In this document: piece by piece, positions 35,167 to 45,300 of the stretch | Layout: every line of letters begins with the position of its first letter | Position numbering within the stretch: position 1 is the stretch's first letter | NCBI GenBank assembly: GCA_024220525.1 | Contig: JAMYWO010000041.1 | Location: 142,995 to 194,070 of the forward strand | Origin: Cochliopodium minus | Taxonomy: Eukaryota; Discosea; Himatismenida; Cochliopodiidae | Direction: 5' to 3' | DNA length: 51,076 nt | The notes under the pieces: model-generated | What the model was told of the DNA's origin: nothing | Database searches by the model: none | What the model saw: only the letters and a program-made list of their open reading frames with translations | Made by a program: the position numbers and the translations under genes

Positions 35167-36424
35167 TTATAGAGGCTTGAAAATGTTTTTGTAATTCTCC
35201 TGAAATTGATCTTCAATAACATAACTTTTCTCAAAGAAGAAGAATATGGAAAGGGGTAATAAATTATCATCACACAAAATGGATAAAGAGACTTCAGAAC
35301 AAATAAGTAACCCTATATCGTGTTTCACAAAGCCTATTATTTTGACGTAGTTCATTCTTTCCTTACAAACTTTCAAAAGTTCCTTTAAAAAAAAAATGAA
35401 AATGAAAATAATTAAAATTAAAATTTAAAAATAAAAAATAAATGTAAATTTTGTAAAAAAAACTTTTTTTTTTTACTTTGGAATATTCCACTAATTCTTC
35501 TTTTGTGAAGGGAGGAACAAAAGAATTAAGATATCTGTTTACGACCTGTGAAGGATCATAACCAAAAGAACGTGCGCCTGTTACGGATACGTCTACAACC
35601 TTCATCGTAGAGGGATTGTATCCAAAGTCAGGCAAGTTTTTGTCAAATTCCGCAATATTGTAAGGAGCCTCCCTTTTTAATGTGAAATAGGAATGAAAAT
35701 TAAATGGTACGAACCCTTCATGAGATATTTTATTTAATTTTTGAAAGAAATTTTCTGTTTTTTGTTTTTCTGAATGGTTTTTGTTGTTTTGTCTTTTCAG
35801 TTTTTCTATTTTTCTTTTGAGTGCAATATTCTCATTTTTCATTTCGTCTATTTTTGAATCTATCAGTTCTAGGTTATTGTTCATTAATGATGGATCATTA
35901 TTTTGGAGATTTGCAAACAATTCTCGTTCATTCTCGTTGATTAGATAAATGAAATTTGTATTGTTGAAATTAAGATTGAGATTGAGATGGTTATTATTTA
36001 TAAAATTTATGTTTATATTCCCTTCATTGTGGTGAAATGAAATATCATCCCCAATGAATTGTTGCTTTTTCAATTCCTCTTTCATATATAAATTATTATT
36101 TTCACAATTTCTCGCATCCAATTCAATTTCCTCCAATTTTTTCCTTTTCTTTGTTAATTCATCTTCGGATATCCCATTCTTCTTTATGCTGCAGTAGTTT
36201 TTATTTATTTCGATATTTTTTATATTTTGATTATTATTCCTCGATCTTGGTTCAGGTGGTATCTTTACTTTCCTTATTCTATTGTCCACATCACAACATT
36301 CTATTTTCTTTTTGATACAATTGAAGCAAGGTCTCTTATTATCACATTTTTTATGGATTCTCTGGCAATTAACACATGCTTTCCTAACATTTGTTTTCTT
36401 CTTTTTGATTTCAGCAATCTCCAT
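35167..36424 (-). CDS. Zn2Cys6 transcription factor with PAS-like domain
   Basis: Two exons (35477-36424, 35167-35382) join in phase to about 387 residues. Residues about 14-44 are a textbook fungal-type binuclear zinc cluster: ACVNCQRIHKKCD then NKRPCFNCIKKKIECC (CX2CX6CX5CX2CX6C). An Asn-rich region and a coiled coil (DSKIDEMKNENIALKRKIEK) follow. The C-terminal part has VVDVSVTGARSFGYDPSQVV and NSFVPPFTKEEL, like the PAS-type region of yeast Ert1/Rds2-class regulators of carbon metabolism. A nuclear DNA-binding regulator is likely; the target genes are unknown. These factors are typical of fungi but also occur singly in some amoebae. Confidence 0.8.
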
Positions 36425-36694
36425 TTCCTTTTTATCTTTTTTCGTTTCAATTTTTATATTTTTATTTTAATTTAATTTTTTTTTATATCTCCTCCTTCAA
36501 AAAGTTTTGTTTATTATAATTACGAAATCAAGATTAGAATCTTCAAAAATAAGGGGATTCACAAAAAATATCTTTCAAACAAAATCTAATTTTTATTTTT
36601 TTTATTCGTTTGGTAAAAAAACTTAAATTTTTATCAAACGAAAAGAAAATCTTTTCTTGAAAAGGAAAAATAAACAAAAGGAGAACAGACCAAA

Positions 36695-38078
36695 TTAATT
36701 GATGGTAAGAGTTTTCATCTTTTCAAAGATCTCTTCACCTGAATCATCTTGTTCCTCCTCGTTATCAGAATTGACATATTTCTTTGAAGAGGAAGTTTTT
36801 GTGTTCCTAGGAGCAGGTTTGGTAGTCTTTGTAGCGGTTGCCTTTGTTTTTGTGTTGGATGTCTTTGTGTTAACATTTTTGTTAGGTTTGTTCTCCTTGT
36901 CTTCTTCAACAGATTGAACAGATTCTTCTCTTTCTTTCTCCTTTATACTCTTTTTCAAGTCGTTCAATCTCTTGAGCACTTGCTCGGATCTGCAGACTTC
37001 GTCGTATACTTTTTGTATGACTTTGAGAGCAGCTTCAAGATCGGAATTCTTGAGCTTCACGAATTCCTTGATCATTTTGTTGTAATTTTCCTTTAAAAAA
37101 ATAATAAATTTATTTTGGGAAAATAATTTGAAATTTCTTTAAAATAAATTTTTATTATTTAATAAAAAAGAAATATTGTTTTACCTTTTCACTTTTTGTA
37201 AATTTCTTTGGATCAGTTGGAACAGATTTTTCGACAGGCTTGGTTTCTTCATTCTTCTTGGATACAGTAGTTGTGTCCTTTTTATTTTCAGTTGTCTTCT
37301 TATCAGAGGTGGTCTTTTTGTCAGAGGTGCTTGTATTCTTTTTTACTTCCTTTGTGGTGTTTGTCTTTTTGGTTTCAACTTTTTTCTTCACTACTTTTTT
37401 TTCTTCACTCTCATCGCTCTCATCATTCTCATCTTCCTCATCATCTTCATCGCTCATGTCGTTATCCCTTTGGATGAATGATTTGATAGGTGTTGATCCA
37501 ATTTGTCTTTTTTTCTTGTTTTTCTTTTGGGTAGAATAATCATAGTCCAAATCAGGGCTCTTTTCTTCTTCGCATTCCTCACTTTAAAAAAAAAAAAAAT
37601 ATTTATTGTATAACATATTTTAAATTTAATAGTTCATTTTCAAAAGTGAATGATTATAATTTGTTGTATTATCCAATAATTTTGTGATTATAAATTTTTA
37701 CCTATCAAAAACTTCTTCTACTTCTTCATCAGATGGCACAAAATCAGATCCAGAGCTTTCATCATACTCATATTCAGATGATTCATCATCCTCATCCTCA
37801 GAATCATAAACCCTTTTGGCAGTCTTCTTTGTTGTAGTTGTGGTCTTTTTGACAGGAGTAGCAATTGATTTCTCCTCATCACTTTCCTCCTCTTCAGATT
37901 CTTCCTCAACAACTTTCTTTTTGTTGGTGGGTGCTTTTTTGTTGACAGGTGATTTCTTCTTGGTATATACTGGTGATTGAGTAATATCGAGATCCTCTTG
38001 CACCAACTCTTCTTTCTTTGCAGTGGTTTCTTTTTTGGTTGTGGTTTTTTCTTTATTTATTTCGCGTTTTTTGCTCAT
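36695..38078 (-). CDS. Acidic-basic low-complexity nuclear protein
   Basis: Three exons (37702-38078, 37185-37581, 36695-37090) join in phase to 389 residues. Blocks of Asp/Glu (YDSEDEDDESSEYEYDESS, SDEDDEEDENDESDESEE) alternate with Lys/Thr blocks (KKTTTTTKKTAKR). One structured segment in exon 3 (MIKEFVKLKNSDLEAALKVI to EVCRSEQVLKRLNDLKK) forms amphipathic helices. The composition is that of chromatin-associated or histone-chaperone-like proteins. I did not recognise a named domain. Confidence 0.6.
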
Positions 38079-38463
38079 TTTTATTGATTAGTCTTTTTTA
38101 CAATTTCTTTTCAGTTTTTTTTTTTTATTTGTAAATAACGATTTTAATTTATTTTTTGTTTTGAAATATATGGCGCCAATAAATAGGTTGAGAGAAATTT
38201 TGTTTTATGGGAAATCAAATATTTCAACCACTTTTTATTGTTGAAGAATTTGGAATTAAAACCTGACAAAAAATAAATTAATTTGGAGAAAGTTTGAAAT
38301 ATCATGACAAATTTTAAAATATATGAAAATCAAAATCTTTCAAAATAGCCTGCTCAAAATTGATAAAGAAATGTATTTAATTTTTCACAAATATTTATTT
38401 TTGAAGCAATAAATTTCTAACAGAGAAAAAAATAAAAAAAAATTGTTTATAAAAATTGGGAAG
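38079..38463. other. Divergent intergenic region
   Basis: Between the acidic-basic protein (minus) and the Hub1 gene (plus). It includes a GGCGCC site near 38171 that stands out in the A/T background and may be part of a promoter; otherwise nothing is seen. Confidence 0.4.
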
Positions 38464-38700
38464 ATGAATCCACCAAAAATGATTGAAGTAATTTGTAATG
38501 ATAGATTGGGAAAGAAAGTTAGAGTAAAATGTAACAGCGATGATACTATTGGAGACTTGAAGAAGGTAATAGCTGCACAAACAGGTACAAGACCAGAAAA
38601 ATTGAGGATACAGAAATGGTATACTGTATATAAAGATCATATCTCACTATCTGATTATGAAATTCATGATGGAATGGGTCTCGAGCTATATTACAATTGA
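38464..38700 (+). CDS. UBL5: Ubiquitin-like modifier Hub1/UBL5
   Basis: A single exon encodes [20 protein letters not shown], then [40 protein letters not shown] and a C-terminal LELYYN. This is Hub1/UBL5 over its full 73 residues, with the double Tyr end instead of the di-Gly of ubiquitin. Hub1 binds the spliceosome (Snu66 HIND motif) and affects alternative splice-site use. ATG at 38479 gives the canonical length; ATG at 38464 adds five residues and is in frame. The gene has no intron although nearly all neighbours are densely split. Confidence 0.95.
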   Translation: MNPPKMIEVICNDRLGKKVRVKCNSDDTIGDLKKVIAAQTGTRPEKLRIQKWYTVYKDHISLSDYEIHDGMGLELYYN

Positions 38701-38841
38701 TTTTCTTTGATGAAACAAGTAAAAAATAAGATCATCAAAGAGGATAATTTATTTTGTTAAAAACATTGTTATAATTAAAAAGAATTTATAAATTGATAAT
38801 TATGCTTCAACATTATAACAAGAGAATAAATTCAAATTTTT

Positions 38842-38927
38842 TAGACATGTCCAAAATTTACAACTTTATTGGCGGATATTAATTTATAACTAACAAATTT
38901 TGAACTGTTGTAAAATTTTGAACATCT
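38842..38927 (+). repeat. MITE-like dispersed repeat, copy 2
   Basis: About 86 bases running from TAGACATGTCC to TTTTGAACATCT. It matches the copy at 8073-8157 over most of its length: the same order of ACATGTCCAAA, TACAACTTT, a GCG core and AACTGTTGTAA. It lies 141 bases downstream of the Hub1 stop. The ends are again imperfect inverted repeats. Confidence 0.55.
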
Positions 38928-39343
38928 CTACAAATTTTTTGGAAAAAAAGAATTTATTTTAAATTTAAAACTTGTTTTCATTTGGGCATGTTGGATGTGA
39001 GGCTTGGAAGAGATGAGGCGTTTTGCATTTTCTATCGTTAGATGTTTGATACAGCAACTCTATTCCTTATGATTGATTCTAGAAATGTCTTTGCTACAGT
39101 TTGATGTCTTTGCTACAGTTTGCACAAATTTTGTCCTTTTTAGTTATTGGTTTAGTTTTTTTTATTTATTTAATATTTAATTACATTTCTTAATTATATT
39201 TTATTCACAAAAATTTAAAAGTGAATTAAGGATAAATCAAGATCTTGATTTCTAATTCAACAATTAGTTCTAGTTGTTGTCGAATCTATAAAAATAAATA
39301 TTTATTTAAAATCTTTTAATAAATTTTTTATTGTGTTTTGTGT
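38928..39343. other. Intergenic region between convergent genes
   Basis: Between Hub1 and the end of the macroglobulin gene. The part 38980-39130 is less A/T-rich than the surroundings (GGGCATGTTGGATGTGAGGC) and may be an old insertion, but it has no open frame. Contains the tandem duplication at 39085. Confidence 0.4.
39085..39122. repeat. 19-base tandem duplication
   Basis: Two perfect adjacent copies of ATGTCTTTGCTACAGTTTG. Confidence 0.9.
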
Positions 39344-42300
39344 TTAATTGCTTGGTTCAATTTGGACAAAAAGCGGTTTGAACCATTTCTTCTCTTCCTT
39401 GGTATAATAAAGATATACACGAGAAGCTGCCCCATAATATTCTCCTGGAATTTTTGCAATGACATCCACTCTGAGATTAACCACTTGGGCTTTGTCAAGG
39501 GCGATGAAGTAGATGCAAAGTTCTCTACCTCTGATTTCGTAAAAGTCAATCTTACCAGATTTCTTCATTTCATCCAATTTTTCTGTTCTAGCTTCCAGAC
39601 CACCTTTTAAAAAGAAAAAGTAATAAATAAAATTTTATCAAAATTAAAAACTTATTAAATAAAATTAAAAACTAAATAAATAAATCAAAAAATAAAAAAA
39701 TTAATTTTAAATTTTTTTTTTTTACCAGGTAATCCAATAATGGCTAATGTCATGGGTTGTCCAGTTTCTTTGTTGGTGTTGGTGATGTTGATTTCCAATT
39801 CGGCGCCTTCTCCTTCTTGGAGTTTTTCGCTAGAAAGTTTTGTTGTGATGTCTAATTGTATATTTGGATCGTCATCTGGTTTCAAGGAGCTGTAGTTCAC
39901 CTCCACAGAGTAAGGAACAGAAAGGGTTGCTTTCAAAAGAATAAAATTTTATAATAAATTAATATTAAAAAAATTGAAAAATTGAAAAATTGAAAAATTA
40001 AAAATTAAAAATTAAAAATTAAAAATTAAAAATTAAAAATTAAAAAATTAAAAATTAAAAAATTAATAAAAAATTAAAAATAAGTTTAGAAAAAGAATAT
40101 TTCTTTTAAAATATTTTTTACAAGCAATTTCTTTGCTTTCTACTTTAAATTCCAACTCAAAGTCACCACCTTGTTGCAACTGTTCAGCGAAATTACAAGG
40201 CAACTCGAAAGGTTCTCCCTTCTTGACTTTTTTGATGGCCTCATCAGACAAAGGTTGAGAGAAAATCGATTTTTTGTTGAGATAGACGGAGAAGATGGTG
40301 TCGGAGGTTCTTGCGAACACTTTGTCATATTCTAGAATTGCTTTGAGGGCTAACACTGTTGAATCTGTGCTTCCGAATTGTCCTCCTGAACATTTACTCA
40401 ACAACCTTTTACAAATAAAAAATTTTAAAATGATTTGAAAATTAAATTGTCAATTTAATTAAAAAATATTAAAATAAAAAATTTGATTTGTTTTGTTAAA
40501 ATTAAAAAATTGTTTAAATTAATTTAAATTAAAAAACAATTCAAAACAATAAAAAATTTGATTTGAAATTAAATTGGAAAAAATAATAAAATGCTTCCAA
40601 AAAAAAAAACTTAAAGTTAAATAACAAAAAAAACCAAGAAAATAATTAAATATTTCAATTTTTAAAATTAAAAAAAATAAAATAATTTTTTTTTTAACCA
40701 TTTTTGTCCCTTTTTGACAAAGTTGCTAAACTTGGTTCCGGCCTTCAACCATGCGAACACAGCCAACCCAGTGGAGGAAATGAGAAGGGAGTCTCCCCAC
40801 GAGTAAGTGATGGTAGTGAAATTGCTGGTGTGAACTTTTGGGTTGTTGCTTCCTGAAACACACCTTGATAAAAATAAAAATAAAAATAAAAAATAAAAAT
40901 AAAAATAAAAATAAAAATAAAAATAAAAATAAAAATAAAAAATAAAAAGAAAAATTGAAACAATTAATAATAAAAATTAAAATTATAATAAAAAAAATAA
41001 AAATTAAAATTACAATAAAAATAAAATACAAAAACAAAAATATAATAATGAGAAATAAATAAATAAAATTCAAAATTTGTTTAGATACCCATTTTCTTGT
41101 TGGAGCTCTGTTAATTGGTAAGCTATTTCTTCTGCCTTTTCTGTCAACTTCAAGTTGTACAACACACAAACTACCAATGCAATATAGTATGGATCTTTAG
41201 ATTTGGTAGTTTTCTAGAAATAAAAAATAAATAAGTAAAAGATGGAGAAATATAAAATCAAAATAAAATTAATAAATTTTAAATTAATTCTTTAAAATAT
41301 TTAAAAAAATAAAATAAAATAATAAAATAATTAAAAAATTAAAATAAAGTTTACACAAGGAGCTACTAGATTGTCAACTTCAAGTTTGAGATCGTTGTAG
41401 GTTGCACCTTGCTCGGACAAAGCCCAACAAATATAAGCATTAGTGATGTCTTCTGGTGCGTTTCCGAAGCCATATCTTCCAGGAGATCTCTCAAATCCAC
41501 CTATTTAATTTTTTATTTTTTATTTTATTTTTTTATTATATTATTTTTATTTTTTATTTTTTATTTTTTTATTTTTTTATTTTTATTTTTTTATTTTTTT
41601 ATTATATTATATTATATTTTATTTTTATTTTTATTTTATTTTTATTTTTATTTTTATTTTTTTTTATTTTTTATTTTTTATTTTTTATTTTTTATTTTTT
41701 ATTTTAGTTATTATTTTATTTTGTTTCATTTTTTTTATTTTTCATTTTTAGAATTATACCTTTTCCATTTTTGCGTGACAAGAGCCAGTTTTTGACTCTT
41801 TCCAACATTTGGTTCTCAACAGGGAACACAGATTTCATATCGTTAAATTCGAGAAGACCATAACTTGTGAGTGATTCGTTACCAGGAGGGGATCCATACC
41901 TATTTACAATTAAAACATTTTTTTTTTTAATTTTTTTAATTATTTTGATTTTTTGATTTTTTTGATTTTTGTTTTATTCATATTTTTTTATTTTTTATTT
42001 TGTTTTTTTATTATTTTTTTATTTTTTATTGTTTTATCTTTTTATATTTTTATATTTTTATTTTATTTTTATTTTTTATATTTATTTTATTTTATTTTTA
42101 TTTTATTTTTATTTTATTTTATTTTATTTTATTTATAATTTTTTTATTATTTTTAATTTTTGATCAAATTTTTTTTTACCAATCAAACGCAAGTTGAGCA
42201 GCACCTTTGTCAACACCGAACCCTTTTAGTTTGCTGTACCCTTCGCTTATGTGCTGCTTGGCTTTTTTGACTAAGTGTTCTGGAGGATTATCGTGAGTGA

Positions 42301-45300
42301 TAAAATATTGTTGAGCCTTGAAATGAAAAAAAAAAATAAAAATGAAAAATGAAAAATAAAAATAAAAAATAAAAAAATAAAAAATAAAAAATAAAAAATA
42401 GAAAATAAAAAAATCATAAAAAATCAAATAATTTAAAATTAAAAAATAAAAATCAAATAATTTGAAATTTAAAAAAATTTTAAAAAAAAATATAATTACC
42501 ATCACCATGGGGTAAATGACAGAAGAAGTTTGTTCGAAACATCCCCTTGAAGAATTTAATTTAATAATTTAAAAGTTGGATATTTTTTAAGAAGTGAAAT
42601 TACCAAGGTTCAGTAATCAAACTAGACAAAGCACCTTTTAAATAAAAATAAATAAAAATAAATAAAATTAAATTAAAATTAAATTAAAATTAAAATTAAA
42701 ATTAAAATTAAATTAAAATTAAATTAAAATTAAATTAAAATTAAAAATAAATAGAAATAGGATTTAATAAAAAGTTTTTACCTGACAAATTGCTTACGGG
42801 AGTCAAATAAAGTTTGACAGAAGTAGTGACACTTCCTTTGCAAACATCTTTTGGAATGGTGAAAGCATGGACTTCTTGTCTGCACTGTGGATTTAATTCT
42901 CCACTAGCAAATAGGTCGAAAGGAAACCCTTGTGCTTTTATTCTCGTTGTTTGACTCATTGTATCTTTTAGATCTCCTTTGGTAGCACTGAAAGAAACTA
43001 ACACTTCGTAATCTTTGTTTAAAATCGATGTAGGGATGTTGATCTATTAAAAATTGAAAATGTAAATAATTGAAAAAAATTAAAATTAATTCAACAAATT
43101 TAAAATTAAATTAAAAAATAAAAATTAAAAAATTAAAAGTTTTTCAACAAATTTCAAAAACAATTTAAATAAAAATTAAAAAAATTAAAAATTAAAATAA
43201 TTGATAAATTAAAATTAAAAACAATTAAAAAATTTAAAAATAATTAAAAATTGAATAAAAATTGAATAATATAAAAGTTTGTTTTTACTCTCTTTCTTTC
43301 TTCGTTTTTGATGTTCAAGAACTGCTCATGGTTTTTGTCGGAGAATTCTACTCCTTCTTTGTTTCTTTCGTATTTCAACAAAACATCACTCATGTCTTTT
43401 CCACTTTCGTTAATGATGGTAACTTAAAAAAAAAATAAGGATAAATTAAAATACATTTTTTATTTTTGATTTTTAAGATTATATTTTTGTTATTTTTTAT
43501 TTTTTATTTTTTTATTTTTTATTTTTTATTTTTAAGATTATATTTTTGTTATTTTTTATTTTTTATTTTTTATTTTAAAGTTTTTTTTCTATTTTACCTG
43601 GAAAAATTGGTTTGTCATCCCCACTTACTTCGTATGGAAGTTTAGATTCAACATAAAAAGGCTTTGAACTTGTGATCAATTCAGTGTGACAAAAAGGAGT
43701 TCCATTTTGAGTGATGCCTTCAACATACTATTTAAAAAGAAAATTTAATTCAAAAAAATTAAAATTTTAAAAATAATATAAAAAATATGTTTAAAAATAA
43801 AAAAATTACAAAAAAATATAAAAAATAAGTTTAAAAATAAAAAATTAATGAATATTAAATAAAAATTAAGAATTAATAGAAAATTTTTACAATTCTGAAA
43901 CTTGTTATGGAATCATTTAATGCGAAATTGTAAGTATTTTTTTTGTTGTTTGAAGATTTGTCACCACCAACCCAAAGAACAGTGGTGCTGAAGTCAGTTC
44001 TGATGGAATCGTTGGAACCTTGTTTTTGGTGATAGTAAACTCGTTCGACCAACTTGGAGTTGGAAAGGATCTTTTCGAGGCTGTCGATTGACTGGGTGAC
44101 TTCGTTGATTTTGTTTTTCAAAGAATCAGGGACAGGGTCGTACTCTGTATCCCCACAACATTCGTCAAAATCTCTATAAATTAAACTTTGAGAGAAACTT
44201 GGTGAAATCATAGAATTAGAAAAATAATTTTGAGGAGGAGGCATAGACTGGCTGGAAGGAGGTGGAGGTGGTAAAGATATGCTTGTTGGTGGAGGAGGTG
44301 GTGGCAAGGAGGGATAGTCATTAATTGGAGGTGGAGGTGGAGGAGACAAAGATTGAATTGATGGTGGAGGTGGAGGTAGTAAAGATGTGCTTGTTGGTGG
44401 AGGTGGTGGTGGTAAAGATATGCTTGTTGGAAGAAGTGGTGGCAAGGAGGTATTATTATTATTATTAAGTGGAGGCGGAGAAGACAAAGATTGGCTTGGA
44501 GGAGGTATTGAAGGTGAGAGAGATAATTTTTGGAATAATTTTGACTTGGAAACAGGTTTGATACTTTTTTTACGTTTCTCTTTTCTCTCTTCTACTTCTA
44601 TTGACTTTATCTTGGTCTTTTTAAGCATAACGGGTTCTTCTTCCTTTTCTTTGCTTTCGAGAGTTATTTCTTGTTGAATCGGTTCGTCAATATTTTTAGA
44701 AAATGAAATTTCTTGGGAGATCTCAGTTGTGTCTTTGTATTCTCTAATATCTTCAAAATCTTCATTACATTCAAATTTTATATCAAGATCACTTTCCACT
44801 TCATTGAAGACTAAGTCATTGGTAATTATATAGTCATTGCCGGAGTAATAGGTATTTATGGGATATGTATATTGATCTTTCTCAACATTCAATTTCAAAA
44901 GTTCGGTTTGGAGGGTGTTGATTTGTTCGAAGACTGATTCTCTGGTTGTGTGACTCGTTCTTCCCATTAATCTTTCAAGGACATCTTTATCTGCTTTAAT
45001 GTCTTTTGAAAAAGCAAACTTTCTCCCTGTTCATGAAAATAAAATTTTTTTTAAAATAAAATATTCAAAATAAAATTTTTTTTTTTTTTTTACATCCTTG
45101 AGTTCCTAGCAAAAGATCAATTGCAAGATTGGAGTTTGGATTGCTTCTATCAAGAAAGATATTAGCATCGTCAAGTCTATCCACCTCGTTCTCGAAATTG
45201 ACCATCACAGGCAATCTTGGAACTTGTTTTCTCTTAGTGACCATCTCCAAAAGACTTTCGTCAACGATAGAGACACCATAATATATCATTTGTTCTTCTT

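Noticed and set aside
37155-37550. Plus-strand Phe/Ser/Val-rich frames over the acidic-basic gene
   Set aside because: Mirror images of Asp/Glu/Lys/Thr codons of the minus-strand gene.
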